Source of the DNA: JACKCP01 sp034007295
Lineage (GTDB): Bacteria; Desulfobacterota; Desulfobacteria; Desulfobacterales; JACKCP01
Reading direction: 5' to 3'
DNA: 24,819 bases
NCBI GenBank assembly: GCA_034007295.1
Contig: JAVERC010000047.1
Location: forward strand, 1-24,819
The translations under genes and the position numbers were made by a program. Below are positions 1 to 7,187 of this stretch, piece after piece. Every line of letters begins with the position of its first letter. Position 1 is the stretch's first letter. The notes under the pieces were generated by a model. It ran no database searches, had not been told where the DNA came from, and worked only from the letters and a program-made list of their open reading frames with translations.

Positions 1-296
1 ATTCAGGTAATTTTGTTCATGGAAGCGTTATTTTTAAAATGCTGGATGATAGTGCATATTTTGCAGCAAATTCTTTGGAACATGAGTATTTTCTGGTTAC
101 TACAGCTTTTACTACATATATTACAAGACCTGTATCAACTGGATTTATAAAAGCTTACGGTACAGTAGTAAATAAAAATAAATCTCAATTTATTTCTGAG
201 GCTGTTTTGTATGACAGTGAAGAAAACGAAATTGCAAGGGGAAGCGGAGTTTTTGTAAGGTCAAAGCTTTTTATAAATGAGGTAATTGATAACTGA
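1..296 (+). CDS. PaaI-family thioesterase (3' part, partial)
   Basis: The reading frame is open from the first bases of the window, so the gene starts upstream and only about the last 97 codons are here. The visible part has the hot-dog-fold acyl-CoA thioesterase signature of the PaaI family: an N-x-x-HG turn (GNFVHG) followed by a long helix starting with LDDSAYFAA, then the strands around ITRPVSTGFIKAYGTV and ARGSGVFV that end the domain. In this family the enzyme hydrolyses acyl- or aryl-CoA esters in the cytoplasm; the substrate cannot be told from the sequence. It converges on degV, with a hairpin terminator in between. Confidence 0.75.
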   Translation, partial: SGNFVHGSVIFKMLDDSAYFAANSLEHEYFLVTTAFTTYITRPVSTGFIKAYGTVVNKNKSQFISEAVLYDSEENEIARGSGVFVRSKLFINEVIDN

Positions 297-336
297 AATT
301 AAGCTTTTTTAAAATTTTGCAAATAATTTGAAATTT

Positions 337-371
337 GGGGCAATAATTAAAAAATTTTTATTGCCCCTTTT
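337..371 (+). terminator. Intrinsic terminator after the thioesterase gene
   Basis: A perfect 10-bp stem (GGGGCAATAA at 337-346, TTATTGCCCC at 358-367) has an 11-nt AT loop and is followed by TTTT. It lies 40 bp after the thioesterase stop codon and in the gap between convergent genes, so it probably ends the + strand transcript. Confidence 0.75.
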
Positions 372-397
372 AGCCTTAGATTAAAAGATTTTTTCGT

Positions 398-1258
398 TTA
401 TTTTTTTACCATTCCCCATGCAATACTTCCAGGGCCTGTTTGAACTGCAATAGCAGCTCCTGAGTTTACTATTATTATTTCAGATTGATCCATTCCAAGT
501 TCACTTGCAAGCTTTTCTGCCAAATATTTAGCATCATCCTGGGCATCACAATGGGCAACCCATACTTCATATTCAAACCCTGTTCTTTTTTGGGTTTTGC
601 CTGCGTATTGTGCCATTTCATTAAGGACATTTTTTTTCCCTCTTATATTCCCCAAGGGCTTTAATACAGAATCCTTTAAGACAATTAAAGGTTTTATATC
701 AAGCATATTGCCGAATGCAGCTCCAAAAGTTCCAATTTTACCGCTTTTTTTGAGCCAGATTAGAGAATCAACTGTAAAGTTTGATACATTGGTTCCCATA
801 ATAAGATTTACTTTATCTTCCAAATCTTGCAGGGTTTTTTCCCTTTTTATGATTTCAATTGCTTTTAAAACATACATTGCCTGGCCAATGCTGGTAGATT
901 TGGTATTGATAATTTTTATTCTTTTTGCTGCTTCTGGATCAAGAAGATTTAGTGAGCTTTTGGCACTTTGAAAACACTCAGAAAGTTTAGATGCAATTTG
1001 AAATGAAAGCAGATAATCATATTTTTTAAGAAGCTTTTCATAAAAGTCAGCATATTCTGCCGGAGCCGGGGGCCTTGTAAAAACCTGAGAATTGTTTTTC
1101 ATTTTTTGGATTATCTCTTCATTGGATATTTCAATTTTATCAAGGTAATCCTTTGAGTCAACTACAACGTGGACAGGAACAATATGTATATTGAATTTAT
1201 CGATTATTCCATCTGGAAAATCAGCAGTTGAATCTGTTATAAAGCCTATTTTTGCCAT
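398..1258 (-). CDS. DegV family fatty-acid-binding protein
   Basis: This 286-aa protein has the usual DegV length and layout. The N-terminal DSTADFP motif (residues 9-15) is the hallmark, followed by FTRPPAPAEY, which aligns with the TSQPSP-type loop, an S-x-LSE-x-x-QSA helix, and KSGKIG ... NMLDIKPLI in the C-terminal half. DegV/FakB-type proteins bind a fatty acid; in Firmicutes FakB presents it to a kinase, but no FakA-like gene is in this window, so the role here is open. I chose the ATG at 1258 over the longer frame because AAGGAG lies just upstream (about 1266-1270) and the DegV domain begins at once. It follows mgsA after about 158 bp and may have its own promoter. Confidence 0.85.
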   Translation of the reverse strand: MAKIGFITDSTADFPDGIIDKFNIHIVPVHVVVDSKDYLDKIEISNEEIIQKMKNNSQVFTRPPAPAEYADFYEKLLKKYDYLLSFQIASKLSECFQSAKSSLNLLDPEAAKRIKIINTKSTSIGQAMYVLKAIEIIKREKTLQDLEDKVNLIMGTNVSNFTVDSLIWLKKSGKIGTFGAAFGNMLDIKPLIVLKDSVLKPLGNIRGKKNVLNEMAQYAGKTQKRTGFEYEVWVAHCDAQDDAKYLAEKLASELGMDQSEIIIVNSGAAIAVQTGPGSIAWGMVKK

Positions 1259-1355
1259 AAAAATCTCCTTAAAATTGCATATAAAGTCTTTGGCAATAAT
1301 TATATAAATAAATGAAGCAAACAATAAAAAAATGAATTTTTATTTTACTAAAAGA

Positions 1356-1384
1356 ATAGTACTAAAATAAGTTTTTGAAATCAA
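1356..1384 (-). promoter_or_regulatory. Possible sigma70-type promoter for degV
   Basis: Read on the minus strand, TTGATT (1379-1384) and TACTAT (1356-1361) are separated by 17 bp, about 100 bp upstream of the degV start. Each box matches 4 of 6 consensus bases. In such AT-rich sequence chance matches are common, so this is tentative. Confidence 0.3.
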
Positions 1385-1416
1385 AGATAATTTTTTTTAA
1401 AAGATATTGTAAAGCC

Positions 1417-1914
1417 TTAATCAGAGATTATGCATGCTTTTATGCATTGCTCAATTTTTATTTCTCTTTGTTTCTGATAAGTCTCATAATCAGGTATTAG
1501 TCTTTTATAATTTGCCTTAAAAAGAGGAGATGAAAAAATAAAATCAGCTGAGGCCATATTGGTCGCTGCCGGAATATTCCATAATACAGCAAGTCTTAGA
1601 AGTGCTCTTATATCTGGTTCATGTGGCTGTGCTTCAAGCGGATCCCAGAAAAAAACTAAAATATCAATTTTTTTTTCAGAAATAAGGGCCCCGATCTGGA
1701 GGTCTCCTCCAAGTGGGCCGCTTTGCATTCTTTTAATTTTTATGCCCAGCTCATTTTCTATTATGGAGCCGGTTGTTCCTGTTGCATAAAGCTCATGCTC
1801 AATTAATATTTTTTTGTTTGATTTAACCCATGAAATCATTTCGTCTTTTTTGCCGTCATGGGCTATAAGTGCGATCCTTTTTTTATCAGGAAAAACTGCT
1901 TCTTTGTATTCCAT
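1417..1914 (-). CDS. mgsA: Methylglyoxal synthase
   Basis: This enzyme converts dihydroxyacetone phosphate to methylglyoxal and phosphate, a bypass that frees phosphate when triose phosphates pile up. The 165-aa protein has the full family signature: AHDGKK with His19, the phosphate-binding ATGTTG loop (43-48), SGPLGGDLQIG with the catalytic Asp70 (Asp71 in E. coli numbering), and FFWDPLEAQPH with His97 (E. coli His98). No expected active-site residue is missing. Its start codon lies 9 bp after the pyk stop, so it is very likely co-transcribed with pyk as the last gene of the glycolytic set. Being beside pyk, pgk and gap suggests that the bypass is made together with lower glycolysis. Confidence 0.95.
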   Translation of the reverse strand: MEYKEAVFPDKKRIALIAHDGKKDEMISWVKSNKKILIEHELYATGTTGSIIENELGIKIKRMQSGPLGGDLQIGALISEKKIDILVFFWDPLEAQPHEPDIRALLRLAVLWNIPAATNMASADFIFSSPLFKANYKRLIPDYETYQKQREIKIEQCIKACIISD

Positions 1915-1923
1915 TTGTTTTCC

Positions 1924-3324
1924 TTATAATTCTTTTACTTTAAGCATATTTGTAGTACCCGACACCCAAACAGGATGACCTGCTGTAATTATAATTGTTT
2001 CGCCTTTTTTTACAAGACCGGATTCAAGAGCTGCCTCTGCACCTTTATCAAGCATTTCATCTGTATCTTTAGGATCACCAAAAATTTTTGGAATGCATCC
2101 CCAGTAAAGACACATTTTTCTTATTGATTCCTTAAGAGGTGAGAGTGCAATTATTTTGCTTTTTGGCCTGAATCTTGAAATTTGTGCTGCTGTATAACCA
2201 GATTTAGTTGGTGCAACTATTGCTGAAGCGTCTGTAAAACCTGAAAGAACGCAGGCCGCATAGGGAACAGCCCTTGAAGCTTCAGAATCAGGGTGAAATT
2301 TGAATTTTGGGTATGGATATTCTTTTTCTGCTGTATCGGCAATTTTTCTCATGTATTTTACAGCTTCAACAGGATGATTTCCGCTGGCAGTTTCTTCAGA
2401 AAGCATTAAGGCGTCAGTTCCGTCTAAAACTGCATTTGCTATATCGGTTGCTTCAGCCCTTGTAGGTCTTGGTGAACTTACCATTGAACTTAGCATTTGG
2501 GTGGCAATAATTACAGGCTTTCCTGCCTTTACAGATTTGTTTACAAGCATTTTTTGATACACAGGCACATTTTCAAGTGGAACTTCAACTCCAAGGTCGC
2601 CTCTGGCAACCATAATTCCGTCTGATTTTTCAAGAATTTGATCAAAGTTTTGAATTGCTTCATGCTTTTCTATTTTTGCAATTACAGGAGTTAATTTGCC
2701 AAAAGAGCTGATTATCTGCTTTATTTGATCAATGTCAGCAGCACTTCTTACAAATGAAAGTGCTACAAAATCAACACCTATTGAAAGTCCAAATTCCAGG
2801 TCTTCTTTGTCTTTTTTTGTTAGTGCAGGGATGTTGAGGCTTGTGCCAGGGAGGTTGATCCCTTTGCTCGATGTTAAAATGCCTCCTGATACAACTTCGC
2901 AGGTTATGTCATTTTCAGTGATTTTTTTTACTTTAATTTCCATAAGTCCGTCTGCAAGTAAAATCAGCTCATTTTCTTTTACATCGTTTGGAAGATTTTT
3001 ATATGTTACTGAAACTTTGTTATCTTTTCCAATAATATCATCTGTTGTAAGGATAAGTTCTTTTCCGCAGATAAGTTCAATTCCATTTCCATCAACTTTT
3101 CCTGTACGGATTTTTGGACCGCTTAAATCCTGTAATACTGCAACTGGTTTATCAAGCTCATCTGAAATCTGTCTTATGAGATCAAAGGTTTTTTTGTGAT
3201 CTTCATGGCTTCCGTGGGAAAAATTAAGCCTTGCTACATTCATTCCTGCATTTATAAGTTCTTTTATAATTTCAGGGCTGCTGCTTGCAGGGCCTATTGT
3301 GCAGACGATTTTGGTTTTATTCAT
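1924..3324 (-). CDS. pyk: Pyruvate kinase
   Basis: This enzyme catalyses phosphoenolpyruvate plus ADP to pyruvate plus ATP, the last ATP-forming step of glycolysis. The 466-aa protein is full length. Seen are the N-terminal KIVCTIGPAS, the ARLNFSHG segment (31-38) with substrate-binding Arg32, the catalytic AKIE motif with Lys217 and metal ligand Glu219, ARGDLG with Asp243, and a complete C-terminal regulatory domain ending in GHP-x-x-x-SGTTN. The ATG at 3324 is preferred to the upstream in-frame start because CCAGGAG precedes it at normal spacing and the family N-terminus starts there. It is 87 bp downstream of pgk, with a 14-bp inverted repeat between them, and 9 bp upstream of mgsA. Confidence 0.96.
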   Translation of the reverse strand: MNKTKIVCTIGPASSSPEIIKELINAGMNVARLNFSHGSHEDHKKTFDLIRQISDELDKPVAVLQDLSGPKIRTGKVDGNGIELICGKELILTTDDIIGKDNKVSVTYKNLPNDVKENELILLADGLMEIKVKKITENDITCEVVSGGILTSSKGINLPGTSLNIPALTKKDKEDLEFGLSIGVDFVALSFVRSAADIDQIKQIISSFGKLTPVIAKIEKHEAIQNFDQILEKSDGIMVARGDLGVEVPLENVPVYQKMLVNKSVKAGKPVIIATQMLSSMVSSPRPTRAEATDIANAVLDGTDALMLSEETASGNHPVEAVKYMRKIADTAEKEYPYPKFKFHPDSEASRAVPYAACVLSGFTDASAIVAPTKSGYTAAQISRFRPKSKIIALSPLKESIRKMCLYWGCIPKIFGDPKDTDEMLDKGAEAALESGLVKKGETIIITAGHPVWVSGTTNMLKVKEL

Positions 3325-3360
3325 AAAAAACTCCTGGAAATATGGGAAATTTAAAACCAA

Positions 3361-3401
3361 TTTTTTTGTTCGGTGAAATTAATTTTTACCGAACAAAAAA
3401 A
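3361..3401. repeat. Perfect 14-bp inverted repeat between pgk and pyk
   Basis: Arms are TTTTTTTGTTCGGT (3361-3374) and ACCGAACAAAAAAA (3388-3401) with a 13-nt AT loop. On either strand the stem starts with a T run and ends with an A run, the reverse of a classical intrinsic terminator, so it has no 3' U tract. It could be an operator, an mRNA hairpin that sets the pgk:pyk ratio by processing or stability, or an attenuation site. Confidence 0.7.
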
Positions 3402-3411
3402 TTATGAAATT

Positions 3412-4608
3412 TTATTTATCTGAAAGTGCCTGAAGCCCGGGAAGACTTTTCCCTTCGAGAAATTCAAGGGAGGCTCCTCCTCCGGTTGAAACATGGGAAA
3501 CTTTATCTGAAAGTCCAGCCTGTTCTATGGCTGAAGCTGAATCACCTCCGCCGATTATTGTAATGCTTCCACCTGCTGAAGCTTCTGCCATTGCACCTGC
3601 TACCTGGAAAGTTCCCTTTGAAAGCTCTTCTATTTCAAAAACTCCCATAGGGCCGTTCCAGACTATGGTTTTGGATTCTTTAATTATTTTTGAAAATTCA
3701 ACTATTGACTCCGGACCAATATCAACAGCAATCATTTCCTTTGGAATTTCATTGTTTTTTACTTGTTTTATTCTTCCAATAACTCCTGCATCAAAATCTA
3801 AAACATCTGTAACAACAAGATCCTTTGGCAGGATTATTTTATTTTCTGCTTTTAAAAGAAGTTCCTTTGCAAGCAAAACCTTGTCTTCTTCAACAAGGGA
3901 TCTTCCTGTTTCAAAGCCTTTTGCCTTAAAAAAAGTTGATGCCATTCCACCGCCTATGAGAAGATAATCAACTTTTGGAAGAAGTGAGTCTATAACATCT
4001 ATTTTTCCTGAAATTTTGGCACCGCCTATTATTGCTGTAAAAGGCCTTTTTGGATTTCCAAGTGCATTTCCTAAATAATCAATTTCTTTTTTCAGAAGAT
4101 ATCCGCATGCTGAAGTTTTAATAAATTTCGTAATACCTTCAGTTGAGGCATGTGCTCTGTGGGCTGTGCCAAAAGCATCGTTTACATAAATATCTGCAAG
4201 AGATGCAAGTTCCTTTGCAAAATCAGGGTTGTTTTCAGTTTCTTCTTTTTTAAATCTTAAATTTTCAAGAACAAGGATTTCCCCTGGATTAAGTAATGAG
4301 ATTTCCTTTTTAACCTTTTCACCTGAGCAGTCATCAATAAATTTGATATTTTTATTGATTAGTGTACCAAGATACTTTGCAACAGGCCTAAGACTCAGTT
4401 CAGGAACAATTTTACCTTTAGGTCGTCCAAGATGTGACATTAAAATAAGAGATGCATTTTTTTCAAGAATATAATTGATTGTAGGAAGAGCCGCTCTTAT
4501 TCTTTTGTCATTTGCAACCTGTCCATCTTTTAAGGGTACATTAAAGTCAACCCTTAAAATTACCTTTTTATTATTAAGTTCAATATCTTCAATAAAAAGT
4601 TTTTCCAT
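3412..4608 (-). CDS. pgk: Phosphoglycerate kinase
   Basis: This enzyme transfers the acyl phosphate of 1,3-bisphosphoglycerate to ADP. The 398-aa protein shows both Rossmann-like halves. The N-terminal half has RVDFNVP (19-25), SHLGRPKG and GTAHRAHAS; the C-terminal half has IIGGAKISGKI, NGPMGVFE and the nucleotide-binding GGGDSASA. Length matches the family (about 390-400). A TTG two codons upstream (4614) is in frame but overlaps the spacer right after GAGG; the ATG at 4608 sits 7 nt from that Shine-Dalgarno and is chosen. It begins 15 bp after the gap stop codon, so the two are surely one transcript. Confidence 0.96.
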   Translation of the reverse strand: MEKLFIEDIELNNKKVILRVDFNVPLKDGQVANDKRIRAALPTINYILEKNASLILMSHLGRPKGKIVPELSLRPVAKYLGTLINKNIKFIDDCSGEKVKKEISLLNPGEILVLENLRFKKEETENNPDFAKELASLADIYVNDAFGTAHRAHASTEGITKFIKTSACGYLLKKEIDYLGNALGNPKRPFTAIIGGAKISGKIDVIDSLLPKVDYLLIGGGMASTFFKAKGFETGRSLVEEDKVLLAKELLLKAENKIILPKDLVVTDVLDFDAGVIGRIKQVKNNEIPKEMIAVDIGPESIVEFSKIIKESKTIVWNGPMGVFEIEELSKGTFQVAGAMAEASAGGSITIIGGGDSASAIEQAGLSDKVSHVSTGGGASLEFLEGKSLPGLQALSDK

Positions 4609-4623
4609 TTTCAAACCTCAAAT

Positions 4624-5616
4624 CTATAAAGAAATATGTTTTGCCATATCAACAACTTTATTTGCATAGCCCATTTCATTGTCATACCAGGCAATAAGCT
4701 TTATAAAATTATCGTTAAGTGCAATCCCAGCTTGTGCATCAAAAATGCATGTACATGATTCACCTGTAAAGTCAGATGAAACAACCTGATCTTCAGTGTA
4801 TAAAATTATTCCCTTAAATTCATTTTCAGCTGCTTTTTTCATGGCATTTTTTATTTCATCATAAGATGCTGATTTTTCAATTCTGCATGTAAGATCAACA
4901 ACTGAAACATCAGCTGTTGGAACTCTGAATGCCATTCCTGTAAGTTTTCCGTTAAGTTCAGGTATAACTTTCCCAACTGCCTTTGCAGCACCTGTTGTTG
5001 CAGGAATTATGTTTTGGAGTGCAGATCTTCCGCTTCTCCATTTTTTTGGGGAAGGGCCGTCAACTGTTTTTTGTGTTGCTGTAGAAGAATGAACAGTTGT
5101 CATGAGTCCTTCGGTAATTGTAAAATTATCGTTTATAACTTTTGCAAGGGGAGCAAGGCAGTTTGTTGTGCATGATGCATTTGAAACTATTGTTTCTCCG
5201 TTGTATTTTTTATGGTTGACTCCCATTACAAACATTGGGGTATCATCTTTTGAAGGAGCAGACATTACTACTTTTTTTGCACCTGCTTTTAGGTGTGCTT
5301 CTGCTTTTTCCTTTGTTAGAAAAAGACCAGTTGATTCAATTATTGTTTCAGCACCTGCTTCATTCCATTTTAGATTTAAAGGATTTTTTTCATTTGTAAC
5401 CCTGATTTTTTTACCGTTGACAACAAGATAATTTCCATCTGTTTCAACGCTTCCCCTAAATCTTCCATGAACAGTGTCATATTTTAAAAGATAAGCAATA
5501 TAGTCAATGTCAATAAGGTCATTTATTGCTGTTACTTCAACATCATTTCTTGTAAGAGCAGCTCTTAATGCAAGTCTTCCTATTCTTCCAAATCCATTGA
5601 TTCCTATTTTAACCAT
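4624..5616 (-). CDS. gap: Glyceraldehyde-3-phosphate dehydrogenase, type I, NAD-type
   Basis: This enzyme oxidises glyceraldehyde 3-phosphate to 1,3-bisphosphoglycerate. The 330-aa protein has GINGFGRIGR (5-14) for the dinucleotide fold, an Asp at position 33 in TAINDL that favours NAD over NADP, the active-site SNASCTTNC with catalytic Cys149, and WYDNEMGYANKV near the C-terminus. GGAGG lies just upstream of the ATG. It is the first gene of the minus-strand glycolytic group; the region upstream (5617-5958) is rich in inverted repeats and probably holds the operon promoter. No triose-phosphate isomerase gene follows in this window. Confidence 0.96.
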   Translation of the reverse strand: MVKIGINGFGRIGRLALRAALTRNDVEVTAINDLIDIDYIAYLLKYDTVHGRFRGSVETDGNYLVVNGKKIRVTNEKNPLNLKWNEAGAETIIESTGLFLTKEKAEAHLKAGAKKVVMSAPSKDDTPMFVMGVNHKKYNGETIVSNASCTTNCLAPLAKVINDNFTITEGLMTTVHSSTATQKTVDGPSPKKWRSGRSALQNIIPATTGAAKAVGKVIPELNGKLTGMAFRVPTADVSVVDLTCRIEKSASYDEIKNAMKKAAENEFKGIILYTEDQVVSSDFTGESCTCIFDAQAGIALNDNFIKLIAWYDNEMGYANKVVDMAKHISL

Positions 5617-5716
5617 GAAACCTCCAAAATATTTTTGAATTTAATTTTTAATAATGGAATGCCTTATATCATAGAGAAAAAATAAAACAGCCAGTTTTTT
5701 AAAATTTATTTTAAAG

Positions 5717-5741
5717 CAGGGTAAAAGCTTTACTAAACCTG
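5717..5741. repeat. Imperfect inverted repeat upstream of gap
   Basis: CAGG-GTAAA (5717-5725) can pair with TTTAC and CCTG (5729-5733 and 5738-5741), leaving TAAA bulged. It lies about 100 bp upstream of the gap start, where an operator or a 5' leader hairpin would be expected. Confidence 0.4.
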
Positions 5742-5778
5742 ACTTTTTTATCAATTACTGATTTTTAAAAAAATCTGC

Positions 5779-5804
5779 ATATCATAAATACTTGGTTATG
5801 ATAT
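5779..5804. repeat. 9-bp perfect inverted repeat
   Basis: ATATCATAA (5779-5787) and TTATGATAT (5796-5804) form perfect arms around an 8-nt loop. It abuts the next inverted repeat at base 5804. Confidence 0.5.
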
Positions 5805-5844
5805 AAATGAAAATTATTTCAAGTTCAATAAATATTTTCATTTA
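5804..5844. repeat. 11-bp perfect inverted repeat
   Basis: TAAATGAAAAT (5804-5814) and ATTTTCATTTA (5834-5844) form perfect arms around a 19-nt loop. It directly follows the 9-bp inverted repeat. Confidence 0.5.
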
Positions 5845-5896
5845 AGAAAAATTTGTTTGTAAATGAACTGATAAGAGGTCAAACCAGATGGTTAAC

Positions 5897-5944
5897 CACT
5901 TATAAACAAAGTAAATTTTTAATTTTTAAATTTGTTTATAAGTG
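5897..5944. repeat. 14-bp perfect inverted repeat after the NUDIX gene
   Basis: CACTTATAAACAAA (5897-5910) and TTTGTTTATAAGTG (5931-5944) are exact reverse complements with a 20-nt AT loop. It lies 15 bp past the NUDIX stop codon, so it may cap that transcript, but no T run follows it on the minus strand. A third, 12-of-14 copy of the arm is at 5852-5865, which fits a protein-binding motif as well as a hairpin. Confidence 0.6.
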
Positions 5945-5958
5945 AAAAAAATTAAGAA

Positions 5959-6483
5959 TTAAGGGAGAAGAATTTTTGACATAATCTCATATTCTTCTTT
6001 ATTATATATAAAGTCTTTTTTAGATATTGCAGACTGAAAAAAAGTTTTTGCATTCATAAGCTTTAATTCTTCTACTTCATCAGGATCAAATTTAAGATTT
6101 AGGGGATTGATTTCTTTTCTTAAAAGGAAAACATCATAAATTTCATGATCTTTAATTTCTCCATGAAAATATTTTTTTTCAATTGATGTTATGTATTCAA
6201 GTTCAGAAATTTCCGCTTTTATTCCTGTTTCTTCAAAAAGTTCCTTTACAGCTGTTTCATGGGATGTATCACCTGCAGTAACATGGCCTGCACATGAAAC
6301 ATCCCACATTTGAGGATGGGTAAGTTTTGATTTGGATCTTTTCTGAATAAGGATTTCCTTATTTTTATTAACAACCCAGACATGAACAGTTTTATGAATA
6401 TAGCCTTTTTTATGAACCTCATCTCTTGTTTTGATAATTCCTGTGGGCTTTTTATTTTTATCTATTATTTCAATTAATTCCAT
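5959..6483 (-). CDS. NUDIX hydrolase
   Basis: This 174-aa protein carries a NUDIX box at residues 66-88 (GHVTAGD ... KELFEETGI). The spacing fits G-x5-E-x7-REUxEExGU, with Asp72 for the first Glu and Lys80 for Arg. The core KELFEETG supplies the metal-binding glutamates, so hydrolysis of a nucleoside-diphosphate-linked substrate is likely. The N-terminal EIIDKNKKPTG and the VHVWVVN and QKRS segments resemble the YfcD/IPP-isomerase-like subgroup; true isopentenyl-diphosphate isomerase cannot be excluded but its specific Cys/Glu motifs are not evident. It starts 8 bp after the DUF4178 gene and has a weak Shine-Dalgarno, which suggests translation coupled to that gene. Confidence 0.85.
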   Translation of the reverse strand: MELIEIIDKNKKPTGIIKTRDEVHKKGYIHKTVHVWVVNKNKEILIQKRSKSKLTHPQMWDVSCAGHVTAGDTSHETAVKELFEETGIKAEISELEYITSIEKKYFHGEIKDHEIYDVFLLRKEINPLNLKFDPDEVEELKLMNAKTFFQSAISKKDFIYNKEEYEIMSKILLP

Positions 6484-6491
6484 TTTTTTAT

Positions 6492-7019
6492 CTAATTTCC
6501 AGGAAGGAAATTTGTAAACTGGTACTCATAAACATTTTCACCACGGCATACTTCAAAACTTCTTTCTCCCCATTGCTCAATGGTTATAAAATTTTTACCG
6601 TCTTCAGATGTGTAATCATATGCAATAAAAGGTTCTTCTTCATTAGATGAGTTTTCAAAGAAATAGCCTGAAGATATTTCGTCAAGGAAATATTTTTTAC
6701 CTTCTACTTCAATTTCCTGTGGAGCCTCGTCTGTAGAGGAAATTTCATCAAAAACAGACTTATCTACATATGAATTTGGTATTTTTCTGCTTATTATAAG
6801 ACTGCTTGATTCAGCATCGTCTATTTCAAGAAAAATATTGTCATCACTTGTTTTAAGCTGCCACTCAAAAATAACCTCACCTTCATAATCATATTTGTGT
6901 TTTGCCTGCACTTCCCAGGTTTTCATGTCATAATCAACCATATCTTTTGGCAAAAGGTCTTTTATTCCAATAAATGACCGGTCTTTTTTCTTTTTTTTAA
7001 AAAATTTAAAAAAGCACAT
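6492..7019 (-). CDS. DUF4178 domain protein
   Basis: This 175-aa cytoplasmic protein starts with a basic stretch (FFKFFKKKKKDR) and then has the DUF4178 pattern: LLPKDMVDYDMKTWEVQ, a few strands, EWQLKT, FLEIDD, and a second half with YFLDEISSGYFF and FITIEQWGERSFEVCRG. It has no transmembrane segment and no known catalytic motif. The function of the domain is unknown. It is often found beside PspA-type proteins, and here it lies just downstream of pspA and ybjN on the same strand, which ties it to envelope-stress or membrane-associated work by context only. A hairpin (7158-7183) separates it from pspA, so it may have its own promoter. Confidence 0.7.
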   Translation of the reverse strand: MCFFKFFKKKKKDRSFIGIKDLLPKDMVDYDMKTWEVQAKHKYDYEGEVIFEWQLKTSDDNIFLEIDDAESSSLIISRKIPNSYVDKSVFDEISSTDEAPQEIEVEGKKYFLDEISSGYFFENSSNEEEPFIAYDYTSEDGKNFITIEQWGERSFEVCRGENVYEYQFTNFLPGN

Positions 7020-7157
7020 ATTTTATCCTTTTTATAAATATATTGCAGAAAACTTTAACCTAAATTGAGCGGTTTTCAAGTTTGCTGCATATAAAAGTAT
7101 TTTTTAATCAAATTACAAATTTTATGTTTTAATGAACAAAAAAGGCAGTTTTTAGTT

Positions 7158-7183
7158 TAAAGCCTCCGCTAAGGGAGGCTTTA
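7158..7183 (-). terminator. Hairpin after pspA, probable terminator
   Basis: TAAAGCCTCC (7158-7167) and GGAGGCTTTA (7174-7183) form a perfect GC-cored 10-bp stem with a 6-nt loop, starting 5 bp past the pspA stop codon. The U tract on the minus strand is short, only UUU inside the stem end, so termination may be partial and allow read-through into the DUF4178 gene. Confidence 0.55.
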
Positions 7184-7187
7184 TTTA

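Larger units (their letters stand above)
5617..5958. other. 342-bp intergenic region upstream of gap
   Basis: I see no gene here. It separates gap from the NUDIX gene, both on the minus strand, so it should hold the gap promoter and perhaps the end of the NUDIX transcript. No clear sigma70 promoter stands out. It contains four inverted repeats (listed separately), the palindrome TGGTTAACCA (5889-5898), and a near-copy (12 of 14 bases) of the 5931-5944 arm at 5852-5865, TTTGTTTGTAAATG. Confidence 0.6.

Noticed and set aside
2732..3199. 155-codon open frame on the + strand opposite pyk
   Set aside because: It lies wholly inside a conserved pyruvate kinase gene on the other strand and has no family features; low G+C third-position bias makes such antisense frames common here. 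The same holds for the frames opposite gap, pgk, trpB, moxR and batBC.
3361..3401. Reading the pgk-pyk inverted repeat as an intrinsic terminator
   Set aside because: On both strands the stem begins with T and ends with A, so no U tract follows the stem. pyk is also needed downstream in the same direction.
5897..5944. 14-bp hairpin as a classical terminator of the NUDIX gene
   Set aside because: On the minus strand the stem is followed by GTTAACCATCTGG and no T run, so it is listed as an inverted repeat only.
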